A stretch of DNA of 34,217 bases from Sphingomonadales bacterium 28-55-16 (GTDB taxonomy: Bacteria > Pseudomonadota > Alphaproteobacteria > Sphingomonadales > Sphingomonadaceae). How positions within the stretch are numbered: the first letter of the stretch is position 1; each line of letters opens with the position of its first letter. The DNA lies in the NCBI GenBank assembly GCA_002278855.1, contig NCGG01000018.1, forward strand, positions 1 to 34,217, given 5' to 3'. Position numbers and translations under genes: made by a program. Shown piece by piece: positions 8,706 through 16,820 of this stretch. The notes below the pieces were generated by a model that was given only the letters and a program-made list of their open reading frames with translations, had not been told where the DNA came from and ran no database searches.

Positions 8706-9914
8706 TTACAGCGCGTTTGCGTGGATGAGAGCGGCAAGCGCTTCGGCACGGTCGAGCCGCGCCTGGATGAGATTGAGTTTGGCGGTGGTCAGTGCAGTTT
8801 GCACATCGAGCAGTTCCAGCAGCGAGAATTTGCCGGCATTATATCCGATCCGTGTCAGTCGGAGGGCTTCTTCAGCCTGCGAGATGCCAAGCCCCGCCAG
8901 CGCCTCATAACGTACCTCGGCAGCGCCTAGCAATATCCGCGCATCCTGACGGACTCTGGTTGCTTCCATCCGTGCAAGCATTGTGGCCGATTCTGCCGCC
9001 AGACTTTCAGATTGGGCTGCATCAATGTTACCGCGATTTCGGTCGCGGAACGGCAATGCAATCGAGACACCGGCGACCAAAGCCGTTTCTCTTCCTTCAG
9101 CAAAGCGCCGGACACCGCCGCTTGCCGTAACATCGGGCACGGCGTTTGCGCGCGCCAGCCTCACTCTGGCAAATGCCGCGTTTTTCTGCGCTATCGCAAG
9201 CTGTTCGTTCAGCGAGGGCAATTCAACTGGCACGTTGGGAGGTGCCGATTCATCAGTAAATGTGGCGGATAATTCAGGATCGTCGCGCCAGATCAGCGTT
9301 GCCAACAGGCGCCGCGAACTTAACAATTCACCCAATGTGCGCGCCTGTTCCGCCCGTGCCTCAGCCAACGCAGCCTCCGCACGAAGCTGGCGCAAGGGCG
9401 GCTCCCGACCGGCATCGACAAGGACTTTTGCTATCCTCGCCAGCTCTTCGGCGGCGGCGGTATTGTCGCGTGCAAGCACAGCCCGGTCTTCGTCAGCCCG
9501 AAGCTCGGCATGTGCAAGACGGATATCACGATCCAGATCCGCCAAAGCAGTCTTGTAGGATAGAAACGCAAAATCCCGTTCGGCGCGAGCGACCTCCACC
9601 CGCGCGCTGCGCTTGCCACCAAGCTCAAGCCGCTGGCTTACTGCCAACGTGGTTTCAGTACTCCGAAGCCCCTGAAACGCACCGCTGCCGGCAAAATTTT
9701 CGACCTCTAAGCTCAGTTCGGGATTAGGCGAAATACCTGCCTGGCGGGCACGTGCTTCGGCGGCTTCGGCCAAAGCCTTCGCCTGCGTAACGCGAGGGGA
9801 ACTTCCGACTGCCGATTTAAGTGCATCCGATAGCGTGATGGGTTCGGCATTGACGGTCGAGCCGGTTGCCAAAAGCGCGCCCGCCAAACAGGCTGCACGC
9901 AAGGATATAAACAT
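8706..9914 (-). CDS. czcC: CzcC-type outer-membrane efflux channel
   Basis: This 402-aa outer-membrane factor of the TolC/OEP family forms the exit duct of the CzcCBA pump. It has a signal peptide of about 23 residues ending VNA, followed by EPITLSDAL. Two OEP repeats follow with long Ala/Arg/Glu-rich helices that form the periplasmic tunnel. The motif GYNAGKFSLLELLDVQ near the C-terminus is typical of the family. The ribosome-binding site is CAGGAG, conserved in the second copy at the left edge. It is the first structural gene of the czcCBA set and lies 68 nt after the czcI-like gene. Confidence 0.93.
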   Translation of the reverse strand: MFISLRAACLAGALLATGSTVNAEPITLSDALKSAVGSSPRVTQAKALAEAAEARARQAGISPNPELSLEVENFAGSGAFQGLRSTETTLAVSQRLELGGKRSARVEVARAERDFAFLSYKTALADLDRDIRLAHAELRADEDRAVLARDNTAAAEELARIAKVLVDAGREPPLRQLRAEAALAEARAEQARTLGELLSSRRLLATLIWRDDPELSATFTDESAPPNVPVELPSLNEQLAIAQKNAAFARVRLARANAVPDVTASGGVRRFAEGRETALVAGVSIALPFRDRNRGNIDAAQSESLAAESATMLARMEATRVRQDARILLGAAEVRYEALAGLGISQAEEALRLTRIGYNAGKFSLLELLDVQTALTTAKLNLIQARLDRAEALAALIHANAL

Positions 9915-9948
9915 GATGTTGAAACTCCTGAACCATTGTCACAGGCAA

Positions 9949-9966
9949 GGGCGCACTCATGCACCC
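9949..9966 (-). other. Hairpin between czcI-like gene and czcC
   Basis: The arms GGGCGCA (9949-9955) and TGCACCC (9960-9966) pair with one mismatch around a CTCA loop. It sits in the same place as the hairpin at 106-123 in the second czcI-czcC pair, although the sequences differ. Confidence 0.3.
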
Positions 9967-9982
9967 CTGCAAAGCGGCAGGT

Positions 9983-10372
9983 TCAGGCGGCGGGAGGTTC
10001 TGTGGGTGGTGCCTGAGAAAGCGAAGCCATCGCGGCATGCAGACTGGCTACAAAGCTGTTTGGCGCCGCGGTCAATGTCATGGTCCCCGAGGGCCCATCG
10101 ATCCTTAAGGCAATACTGCAGTGATGATGGGCGACTGCATGGCAAGGTTTTTCGCCATCGTCGTCACGCGTGTCCTGACCCGCGTCACTGTCAAGCTCGT
10201 GAATGTCCAGAAACTCTTCGGCATGTGAAGCGGAAGCAGCCTGGGCATGGGCAACGGTCGGCATGATTACCGTGCCAAACAAGATGGCAAAGACCAGCAA
10301 TAAGGAGGTAATTCTGCCCTGCATATCGCCGCCCGTAGCATTAGCTTTGTTGATGCGCAATTGTACAATCAT
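9983..10372 (-). CDS. CzcI-like small secreted protein
   Basis: This 129-aa protein has a hydrophobic signal sequence (about residues 23-44, ending AHA), an acidic middle section, a PCHAVAHHHC cluster that could bind metal, and the tail SQAPPTEPPAA shared with the paralogue at 140-472. The start at 10372 overlaps the previous stop (ATGA) and has GGGGGA upstream, which points to translational coupling. A start at 10324 would give a more usual signal peptide but has a weaker ribosome-binding site. The position directly before czcC matches CzcI. A periplasmic metal-binding or regulatory role is inference. Confidence 0.65.
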   Translation of the reverse strand: MIVQLRINKANATGGDMQGRITSLLLVFAILFGTVIMPTVAHAQAASASHAEEFLDIHELDSDAGQDTRDDDGEKPCHAVAHHHCSIALRIDGPSGTMTLTAAPNSFVASLHAAMASLSQAPPTEPPAA

Positions 10373-11163
10373 TCAGTTTCCCCCCGCAGCTTGGCCCGCA
10401 AGTCTGGCGGAATGTCCATTTGCTGGAATGCGCTGACGTTGGCCCTGCCGGTGTTTCCTGCAGGAATCCGTCCTAAAATCGCGCCAAGGGGTGCCAAGGC
10501 CAGCCGGAATATCTGCCCTGCAATTTCGCGTGCATCCCTTTGGCTGATTGCAAATCGAAGCATGGCCCAGTGGCTGGAAAGATGCGGCCCGAGATAAGGC
10601 TGGGAAACAATATGTGCACGTTCGAGCGCACTCCAGGCGTTGGCCGTATCCCCCGAGGCCTTGGCATGTGAGAAAATTTCCATTTCCTCTGCAATCACTT
10701 TGCGCGCTTGCAAGGATCGCGCAAGGCCGCGCCAGCGGCGCTGACGGTGCCAGTAAAAGACCTGCGCAAATGCCCATATGAAGGGAGTCATTAATCCAGC
10801 CGATATTTCCACATCATCGCTATAATGTGTGGTGCCTTTGCCATCTGGCGAAATGACGATCCAGTGGTCCCATTGCGTGATCAGCGCGCTATATCCATTG
10901 TCGCGCAGCCGCTTCGGCCATTCGCCGCTCGCTGGCCGGTGAATAGAGGTTACAATCCATTGCGTCCCGAACGGCAATATCCCGAGCAGCCTCAGTTTGA
11001 CCTGATACCGTCCACCCGGCTTGAAATGTTCCAGCGGTTCGCTGCCAACGGTAATGAAAAGCACCAGCGGCCACGCGATATGAAATAGGAGCCGCGCAGT
11101 TTGCACCTCTGACCAAACGATCTGCGCCGGAAGGTCGATTAACGTTGACCGCGAGACTCTCAT
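10369..11163 (-). CDS. SRPBCC-DUF3703 fusion protein
   Basis: This 264-aa protein appears to combine two families. Residues 1 to about 140 look like an SRPBCC (START-like ligand-binding) domain, with the pattern THYSDDVEISAGLMTPFIWAF and then HRQRRWRGLA. From about 150 on it resembles DUF3703, with ERAHIVSQPYLGPHLSSHW and the closing GNTGRANVSAFQQMDIP. DUF3703 proteins are of unknown function and I know them as neighbours of metal-efflux genes. No signal peptide is visible, so it is probably cytoplasmic. Both ends overlap neighbours by 4 nt (ATGA), placing it firmly in the czc operon. The substrate or ligand is unknown. Confidence 0.75.
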   Translation of the reverse strand: MRVSRSTLIDLPAQIVWSEVQTARLLFHIAWPLVLFITVGSEPLEHFKPGGRYQVKLRLLGILPFGTQWIVTSIHRPASGEWPKRLRDNGYSALITQWDHWIVISPDGKGTTHYSDDVEISAGLMTPFIWAFAQVFYWHRQRRWRGLARSLQARKVIAEEMEIFSHAKASGDTANAWSALERAHIVSQPYLGPHLSSHWAMLRFAISQRDAREIAGQIFRLALAPLGAILGRIPAGNTGRANVSAFQQMDIPPDLRAKLRGETE

Positions 11164-11786
11164 GCGACCACCGTTCGCAATTCGGTCATTGCCTGCCGAA
11201 AAACCTGAACGCCGCCGGTAAGCGCCAGTGAAGCCATAATGGTTGCAACAATCAGGTCAGGCCACGCGCTACCCGTGCCCAGCACACCAAGAGCAGCGAA
11301 CATCACCGCGACATTGCCGATGGCGTCGTTCCGCGAGCATATCCAGACCGAGCGCATATTGGCGTCGCCCGTCCGGTAACGGTAAAGCAGCAACGCAACG
11401 CCGACATTGGCGCCAAGCGCCACAGCGCCAACGGCACCCATAGCGGCAAAGTCCGGCGCTGTGCCATTCACAAAAGCGAGGATCGCGCTTGTAAACACCC
11501 AGCCAGCAAATCCGAGCATGAAGAGCGATTTGAGCAAGGCTGTTCGCGCCCGCCATGCCAGGGTCGCACCGACGACGGCAAGGCTGACGGCATAGTTTGC
11601 AGCATCCCCCAGAAAATCGAGCGCATCGGCCTGAAGCGCGCGACTGTCTGCTGCTGCGCCAGCTACCATTTCTACAAAAAACATTGCGGCGTTGACGACC
11701 AGTGCCACCCACAGTACGCGCCGCCAGCGCGGATCGGCCTTGGCTACTTCGCCTCCGCTGGCGCTCTCACAACAACTATTTGCCAT
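11160..11786 (-). CDS. Short CDF-like cation transporter under MerR control
   Basis: This 208-aa membrane protein has about six helices and resembles the membrane part of cation diffusion facilitators. Helix 2 holds the acidic pattern LQADALDFLGDAANY and helix 5 holds SRNDAIGN, which would form the metal site. The cytoplasmic metal-binding domain normal for the family is missing, so it is about 100 residues short. The N-terminus has a CCES motif that could receive metal. It is the first gene read from the MerR-type promoter at 11823-11853, with AAGGAT as ribosome-binding site. Export of Zn/Cd/Pb-like ions is inferred from the regulator and the operon. Confidence 0.8.
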   Translation of the reverse strand: MANSCCESASGGEVAKADPRWRRVLWVALVVNAAMFFVEMVAGAAADSRALQADALDFLGDAANYAVSLAVVGATLAWRARTALLKSLFMLGFAGWVFTSAILAFVNGTAPDFAAMGAVGAVALGANVGVALLLYRYRTGDANMRSVWICSRNDAIGNVAVMFAALGVLGTGSAWPDLIVATIMASLALTGGVQVFRQAMTELRTVVA

Positions 11787-11822
11787 CTTTTATCCTTCTG
11801 GACAAACTCCGAGTCGGACATC

Positions 11823-11853
11823 TAACTACACCCTCTAGCAACTAGAGGGTCAA
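11823..11853 (-). promoter_or_regulatory. MerR-family operator-promoter with 19-bp spacer
   Basis: Reading leftward, -35 TTGACC (11853-11848) and -10 TAGTTA (11828-11823) are 19 bp apart, the over-long spacing typical of MerR-activated promoters. A perfect 9-3-9 dyad fills the spacer: ACCCTCTAG (11830-11838), CAA, CTAGAGGGT (11842-11850). The GAGGG of the dyad also lies 7 nt before the merR start codon and can act as its ribosome-binding site, so regulator binding and regulator translation share bases. A second small palindrome, TCCGA-G-TCGGA (11808-11818), lies in the leader of the transporter gene. Confidence 0.88.
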
Positions 11854-11856
11854 GCA

Positions 11857-12255
11857 ATGAAAATTGGTGAGCTTGCGAGCGCGACGGCGACAAAAGTTGA
11901 GACTATTCGTTACTACGAGTCGATTGACCTACTTGCCCCGCCTGCGCGCAGCGCTTCCAATTATCGTGATTATGGCGGCAAGCATCTAAACCGGCTGTCA
12001 TTCATTCGCCGGGCGCGGGACCTTGGCTTTAGCTTGGAAGCGGTACGCGAATTGCTCGCGCTTTCTGATAACATTGGTCAAAGTTGCGAAGCTGTGGATC
12101 TTATTGCTAGTAGCCATCTGGCAGAAGTGAAACGCAAGATTGACGACCTAACTGCCCTTCGCAGCGAGCTGGAACGCGTTATCGGCAGCTGCCGTCACGG
12201 CACCGTTGGCGAATGCAAGATTATCGACACGCTGGCGCCGCGTAGCGCATGTTAG
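11857..12255 (+). CDS. MerR-family Zn/Cd/Pb-responsive regulator (CadR/PbrR type)
   Basis: This 132-aa activator binds the adjacent dyad and switches on the efflux operon when metal is bound. The winged helix is at residues 1-70 (KIGELASATATKVETIRYYE), followed by a dimerisation helix and a C-terminal metal loop. The Cys residues are C77, C112 and C120 (CRHGTVGEC). A Cys at position 77 is characteristic of divalent-metal sensors (ZntR, CadR, PbrR), whereas CueR-type Cu(I) sensors have Ser there. It is divergent from the operon, with its ATG 3 nt from the -35 hexamer of that operon. Which of Zn, Cd or Pb it prefers cannot be told from sequence alone. Confidence 0.9.
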   Translation: MKIGELASATATKVETIRYYESIDLLAPPARSASNYRDYGGKHLNRLSFIRRARDLGFSLEAVRELLALSDNIGQSCEAVDLIASSHLAEVKRKIDDLTALRSELERVIGSCRHGTVGECKIIDTLAPRSAC

Positions 12256-12448
12256 GCAGCGTGAATCGATCACCCGATGTTTATCCGATCCATTTATGTT
12301 GGATCAACGCTCACGACAGTAAAAACGGTCATCGCGATTGCGGCGATCAGGACCTAAGACCGGGGGCAATTGGGAACTGTTTTGATCAGCGGCGGTTTAG
12401 CAACCAAATGGCTAGTTGCTGTTACCCTCACATCGCAAGGAAAACATA

Positions 12449-12886
12449 ATGCACGTCCAAGACATCATGACACAAAATCCCACTTGCTGTGGGCCCGACA
12501 CCAGCGTGCAGGCAGCAGCTAAGATGATGATGGATAACGACTGCGGCGAGATCCCTGTGTTAGATGACAAGGGCATGCCCATTGGCGTCATAACCGACCG
12601 TGATATTGCATGCCGCTGCGTCGCCGAGGGGAAGGCACATGACACACGCGTTGGCGACGTGATGTCGTCGCCAGTTGTAACGGTGACGGCTACGATGAGC
12701 ATTGCGGATTGTTGCGCAACGATGGAAGAAAATCAGATCCGTCGTGTGCCGGTTGTGGATGACGCAGGCAAATGCTGCGGGATGGTATCGCAGGCCGATG
12801 TTGCTCTTGGTTTGGATACTGAAAAAACCGGCCAACTCGTTCGTGATATGTCGAAACCCAATCATGACCAGTCGCACACGGACTGA
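12449..12886 (+). CDS. Cys-rich protein with two CBS domains
   Basis: This 145-aa protein consists of a CBS pair. The first domain (about 5-60) contains VQDIMTQNP and GVITDRDIA. The second (about 68-125) contains VGDVMSSPV and GMVSQADVA. CBS pairs usually bind adenine nucleotides and sense energy or redox state. It is unusual in having nine Cys, including the pairs C13-C14, C88-C89 and C109-C110, which could form disulfides or hold metal. The start at 12449 has AAGGA 6 nt upstream. The 193-nt gap after merR contains no other gene I can support. Its function is unknown. Confidence 0.85.
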   Translation: MHVQDIMTQNPTCCGPDTSVQAAAKMMMDNDCGEIPVLDDKGMPIGVITDRDIACRCVAEGKAHDTRVGDVMSSPVVTVTATMSIADCCATMEENQIRRVPVVDDAGKCCGMVSQADVALGLDTEKTGQLVRDMSKPNHDQSHTD

Positions 12887-12947
12887 TTTTTCGTTTCGCC
12901 TCAGCAAGATCGGTATTATGCGATAACTAATGTAGCTAGGCTTCGTA

Positions 12948-12977
12948 TTGACTAACAGTCACGAGCTTAAAAATACT
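12948..12977 (+). promoter_or_regulatory. Predicted sigma-70 promoter for a small RNA
   Basis: -35 TTGACT (12948-12953) and -10 AATACT (12972-12977) are separated by 18 bp. The predicted start is near 12984. No gene of normal length follows before the terminator at 13036-13070. Confidence 0.5.
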
Positions 12978-12983
12978 GTGAAG

Positions 12984-13070
12984 ATAAGTTTCGTCGATGC
13001 GGCCGTTGAGGGCTTAAGGAGAAATATGTTTTAACAAGATCCGATGGCCAAAAGGACATCGGATCTTTTT
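12984..13070 (+). ncRNA. Candidate small RNA or leader with two-codon ORF
   Basis: A transcript of about 87 nt is predicted from the promoter at 12948-12977 and the terminator at 13036-13070. It contains a strong Shine-Dalgarno (TTAAGGAG, 13014-13021) followed by ATG TTT TAA (13026-13034), a start codon with a single sense codon before the stop. The stop abuts the terminator stem. It could be an sRNA with an accessible anti-SD segment, a ribosome-stalling minimal ORF, or the residue of a deleted gene. No known RNA family was recognised. Confidence 0.4.
13036..13070 (+). terminator. Rho-independent terminator
   Basis: The arms AAGATCCGATG (13036-13046) and CATCGGATCTT (13057-13067) form a perfect 11-bp stem with a 10-nt loop, and the T-run extends through 13070 on the plus strand. 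On the minus strand it follows the Gly/Tyr-rich pseudogene by 12 nt but lacks a strong U-tract, so it mainly serves plus-strand transcripts. Confidence 0.85.
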
Positions 13071-13078
13071 ATCCAAGC

Positions 13079-13386
13079 TTAATGTCCGCGACGATATTCA
13101 CGGTGGTCGCGGCGATGGTGACGGTTATCACGGTGGCGATTGCGTTCGCGGTAATTACGGCGCGGATGCCGATCGTAGTTATCGTAATGGTCGTAGTAGC
13201 CACCTGAATAGCCAGAATTGTAACCACGACGAACCGGCTGGTAATAACCATAGCCGCCATAACCGCTGCCAACACTTATGCTGATGCCGCTGTGCCTCGG
13301 TTATGGTGCCTTTCACGCGCCGAGGTGGGAGATGCAACCATTGCCGCAACCGTGGCTGTTACAACGAAGATGAATTTCATTTTCAT
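13079..13386 (-). pseudogene. Frameshifted secreted Gly/Tyr/Arg-rich protein
   Basis: The 5' part starts at ATG 13386 and encodes a clear signal peptide (MKMKFIFVVTATVAAMVASP, then TSARERHHNRG), but this frame stops after 36 codons. A neighbouring frame is then open to the TAA at 13079 and encodes SISVGSGYGGYGYYQPVRRG, followed by Tyr/Asp/Arg/His-rich sequence ending EYRRGH. Small secreted proteins with a GSGYGGYGYY core and basic tail are common in sphingomonads. The two parts together look like one such gene with a 1-nt indel between about 13290 and 13325. A sequencing error or a programmed shift would look the same. Confidence 0.6.
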
Positions 13387-13642
13387 AACATTGCTCACTC
13401 TAAAATTCCGCGCCCGGGTGAGGCCGGATGAAGCATATCGTTTTGCCATTGGGTAAATGAATTGAGACTGAATTATTACCGGCTTGAAACGGTCTGGTAC
13501 CAGCGCGCCAAACCGGATTTATTTCTTGCGTTCAAACTTTGAAAACCCTGCCATTGGTGCGACGATTTGTCTGCTGGGCGGGGCATCATTTTCTATGGAC
13601 CGGGACGCGTGGCGGGCCGAAATACGGAATCGTAATAGGCGT

Positions 13643-15010
13643 TTAACGGTTCCTACTATTCCAAGTCTGGATCGCGTCATCGAGCGAACCACGATTATGC
13701 TGGGCGAGCTTTGCGATCTCGGCTGCCGCCACATAGCCCAACTCTGACACCAGTTGCGTTGCACCGGCAAGACTGTTGTCGACAGTAGATTCGCACTGCG
13801 CGCGATCGGCTTCGAGTCCGACGATGCAGTTTGTGCGAAGCATGTCCATTGCGGCCGCGAGCAGTTCGATCCCTTCATGAAGAGAAGCTATAATGAGCGG
13901 CTCGAACGCATTGAGTTGGAGCTGCCCCCCCTCGGCGGCGAATGTAATGGCCACATCCAAGCCAAAAACCCGAAACGCGACCTGATTGACCGCTTCGGGA
14001 ATAACCGGGTTGACCTTGCCGGGCATAAGCGACGAGCCCGCCTGTCGTCCCGGCAAGATGATCTCGCCTAAGCCACCACGCGGGCCGGATGCGAGCAAGC
14101 GCAAATCGTTACAGATTTTCGATAGCTTGGAAGCGAGCCGCTTGAGGAAGCCGCTGTAGAGGACAAACAGCCCCATATCCCAGCTAGCCTCATACAGGTT
14201 CGTCGAACGGACGACCTTGATTCCGGTGATATTGGCAAGTGCCGGGATGATCCGGTCGCAATAGGCACTTGAAGCACCAATACCGGTGCCGACGGCCGTA
14301 CCACCGAGATTAACCTCGCTAAACAGAAGGCCCATTTCTCCTCCACGATGCGCATCCTCGGCCAGACTATGAGCGAATGCCCGAAACTCATCCGCCAGGT
14401 CGATGGTTACTGCATCTTGAAGCTGTGTTCGTCCAAGCTTGCGGATCCCTGCAAACGCAGTCGCCTTGTCTTCAAAAGCAGCGGCAAGAGCATCAATCCC
14501 GGTGATGAGAGTTTCGTTCAATCGAAAGCATGCAATCCGCACAGCGGTGGCATAGACATCGTTGGTCGATTGGTTACGGTTCACATGGTCGTTTGGATGG
14601 ATTATGTCGTAGCGCCCAGGCTCAAATCCCGCCAGCACCAGTGCGCGGTTTGCAAGTACCTCGTTCATGTTCATGTTGGTGGACGTGCCCGCGCCGCCCT
14701 GTAGCACGTCGACGGGAAACTCTTTGCGCCATTCACCTCCGATTACTTCGTCGCAGGATTGGGCAATATGTGCCCCTATGCTTGCAGCTATCTCTCCGTT
14801 TTCCGAATTGACGATCGCGCAGGCTTTTTTGACCTGCGCCAGCGCGATGATCAGGTGTGTAAGCTCGGAAATCGGTTTACGGGAAAGCGGGAAATTTTCG
14901 GTCGCGCGCTGCGTCTGCGCGCCGAACAGCCGGTTTGCGGGTACAGCGACTTCGCCAAGCAAGTCTTGCTCTATCCGGATGCCGAGATTGTTTACGCTTT
15001 CTCTTTTCAA
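13643..15010 (-). CDS. aspA: Aspartate ammonia-lyase (aspartase/fumarase superfamily)
   Basis: This 455-aa cytoplasmic enzyme is expected to cleave L-aspartate to fumarate and ammonia. It has GAGTSTNMN (106-114), QSTND (147-151), TQLQDAV (195-201), LGGTAVGTG and the superfamily signature [11 protein letters not shown] (325-335), all in the aspartase rather than fumarase style. It is 13-23 residues shorter than typical aspartases at the C-terminus. The start is a TTG at 15010 that overlaps the stop of the ABC ATPase gene (TTGA), so translation is probably coupled. No better start is visible. It is the last gene of the metC-aap operon. A related lyase activity on an N- or S-succinyl amino acid is possible, because this superfamily includes such enzymes. 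Confidence 0.85.
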   Translation of the reverse strand: MKRESVNNLGIRIEQDLLGEVAVPANRLFGAQTQRATENFPLSRKPISELTHLIIALAQVKKACAIVNSENGEIAASIGAHIAQSCDEVIGGEWRKEFPVDVLQGGAGTSTNMNMNEVLANRALVLAGFEPGRYDIIHPNDHVNRNQSTNDVYATAVRIACFRLNETLITGIDALAAAFEDKATAFAGIRKLGRTQLQDAVTIDLADEFRAFAHSLAEDAHRGGEMGLLFSEVNLGGTAVGTGIGASSAYCDRIIPALANITGIKVVRSTNLYEASWDMGLFVLYSGFLKRLASKLSKICNDLRLLASGPRGGLGEIILPGRQAGSSLMPGKVNPVIPEAVNQVAFRVFGLDVAITFAAEGGQLQLNAFEPLIIASLHEGIELLAAAMDMLRTNCIVGLEADRAQCESTVDNSLAGATQLVSELGYVAAAEIAKLAQHNRGSLDDAIQTWNSRNR

Positions 15011-15756
15011 TGCAAAATTTGTCCAAGAAAGGTCTTGGTACGCTCGTGCTGGGGATTGGCAAAGAACTGGTCAGGTGGGGCGGATTCCAGAATCTCTCCT
15101 TGATCCATGAAGATGACACGATTTGCTGCCTGTCTTGCAAATCCCATTTCGTGCGTGACGACAAGCATGGTCATTCCGTCGTCTGCAAGGCCCAGCATCA
15201 CATCGAGAACTTCTTTTACCATTTCGGGGTCGAGCGCCGAGGTCGGCTCGTCGAACAGCATGATGCTGGGTTCCATGCACAGCGCCCGTGCAATGGCGAC
15301 GCGTTGTTGCTGGCCGCCCGACAACTGCCCTGGGCGCTTGTGCGCCTGGTCGGGGATGCGAACACGCTCGAGTAGCGCCATAGCTTTTGCTTCTGCGTCC
15401 GCTTTAGGCAATTTCTTTACCCAGATTGGCGCCAGCGCACAATTCTCAAGGATCGTAAGATGTGGAAACAGATTAAAACTCTGGAAGACCATCCCGACCT
15501 CGCGGCGGATTGCTTCGAGTTGCGCTGGCTCTGACCCCACCTCTCGACCGTTGACCCGGATTTCACCCGCCTCATGCTGTTCAAGCTGGTTAATGCAGCG
15601 GATCAACGTCGATTTTCCCGATCCCGACGGCCCACAGATCACGATACGTTCACCGCGCGCCACGTCGAGGTTAACCGAACGCAGTGCCTGAAAACTGCCG
15701 AAATGCTTCTCGACATTCGAAAGCGTAACGGCTGGGGCAGAATTGTCATCAGTCAT
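15007..15756 (-). CDS. aapP: Polar amino-acid ABC transporter ATPase (AapP/GlnQ family)
   Basis: This 249-aa ATP-binding subunit has Walker [10 protein letters not shown] (42-50), the Q-loop in [12 protein letters not shown], signature LSGGQQQR, Walker B IMLFDEP and switch His in VVTHEMGFA. The sequence pattern ([23 protein letters not shown]) is that of the polar amino-acid uptake group. It overlaps the permease gene by 4 nt (ATGA) and the aspartase gene by 4 nt (TTGA). It powers uptake through the two permeases encoded upstream. Confidence 0.93.
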   Translation of the reverse strand: MTDDNSAPAVTLSNVEKHFGSFQALRSVNLDVARGERIVICGPSGSGKSTLIRCINQLEQHEAGEIRVNGREVGSEPAQLEAIRREVGMVFQSFNLFPHLTILENCALAPIWVKKLPKADAEAKAMALLERVRIPDQAHKRPGQLSGGQQQRVAIARALCMEPSIMLFDEPTSALDPEMVKEVLDVMLGLADDGMTMLVVTHEMGFARQAANRVIFMDQGEILESAPPDQFFANPQHERTKTFLGQILH

Positions 15757-16820
15757 TTTACGGGAGCCTTTGCGCGTTGCTCCATCCGGTCAGCAAAGCG
15801 GCTGAATCCGAAGCAGAGAATGAAATAGATGAGCGTGATGAAAAGATAGGTTTCGATAGACGGCGAGCTCCATTCGGGATCAGCTAAGGCTGCCTTGCCG
15901 GAACTTATCAGATCGAACAGTCCAACCACCAGTACCAGGCTGGTATTTTTGATCATAACTATGATCGTATTGGTGAGTGCGGGGATGACGACATTGATAG
16001 CTTGCGGCAATATGATCTTCGCTTGCAACTGCGCGAACGACAGCCCTATGGCCTCGCCAGCCTCGAACTGGCCTTTGGGGATCGCCTGTAACCCGCCACG
16101 AATAACTTCAGAAAGATAAGCCGAAGCAAAAAGGTAGAGTGCTATCAGTGCTCGGAAGAATTTGTCGGGCAAAATTTCTTCCGGCAGCATCAGCGGTAAC
16201 ATAATCGACGCAATGAACAAAATGCTCAACAGCGGTAAAGCGCGCGTCATTTCGATAAACAGTGTGGCTAGAAGTCGGATAACTGGCAATTTGGACCGTC
16301 TGGCGAGCGCGAGGAGGATGGCGGTCGGGAAACCAAGGCCGATGGCCACCACGGTGAGAATTAATGTCACCGGCAAACCGCCCCACAGATCAGATTCAAC
16401 GTTGGCGAGACCAATACCGCCGCCCATTAACCACCACGACAATCCAAGTCCCCCAGCCCAAACCCAGGCTAGACGCTTTGACCAAGCGCTCGGTCTTACA
16501 GAGTAGATCAGCATGCCAATCAATAGTGCGCAAACCAGCAAGGGGCGCCAGCGTTCACCGTCTGGATAGATCCCGAACAAAATCTGGCTGTGCTTTGCAA
16601 TGACAAAGCTCCAGCAGGCTCCAGAGGCCGATTTACATGTTTCGGGGATAGCCGGGAAAAAGGCAGCATCTGTGATCGCCCAGCGGACAAGCGGGGGCAG
16701 CGCAAAGAACAGTATGCCAGCAAAAACGACCGTGATTAAAATATTTATCGGTGAACCGAACGACCGTGCTAAAAACGGAAGCGGGTTCATCTTCCGGGAA
16801 AGTGAGCTTGTCGAGATCAT
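15753..16820 (-). CDS. aapM: Amino-acid ABC transporter permease (AapM/BztC type)
   Basis: This 355-aa inner-membrane permease has the HAAT-type long N-terminal region with several helices before the core BPD_transp_1 domain. The EAA loop is seen as [22 protein letters not shown] (split here as [10 protein letters not shown] and [12 protein letters not shown]), with [14 protein letters not shown] after it. It pairs with the permease encoded immediately upstream, with a 4-nt ATGA overlap. The loop between helices 1 and 2 holds two Cys ([14 protein letters not shown]). Substrate polarity is inferred from the family. Confidence 0.9.
   Translation of the reverse strand: MISTSSLSRKMNPLPFLARSFGSPINILITVVFAGILFFALPPLVRWAITDAAFFPAIPETCKSASGACWSFVIAKHSQILFGIYPDGERWRPLLVCALLIGMLIYSVRPSAWSKRLAWVWAGGLGLSWWLMGGGIGLANVESDLWGGLPVTLILTVVAIGLGFPTAILLALARRSKLPVIRLLATLFIEMTRALPLLSILFIASIMLPLMLPEEILPDKFFRALIALYLFASAYLSEVIRGGLQAIPKGQFEAGEAIGLSFAQLQAKIILPQAINVVIPALTNTIIVMIKNTSLVLVVGLFDLISSGKAALADPEWSSPSIETYLFITLIYFILCFGFSRFADRMEQRAKAPVK

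Noticed and set aside
12421..12435. Reverse TGAGGG word before the CBS gene
   Set aside because: No GCGTAT at the required distance, and it points away from the CBS gene.
13484..13747. 87-codon plus-strand frame before the aspartase end
   Set aside because: Half of it is antisense to the aspartase gene. There is no clear ribosome-binding site and no recognisable family.
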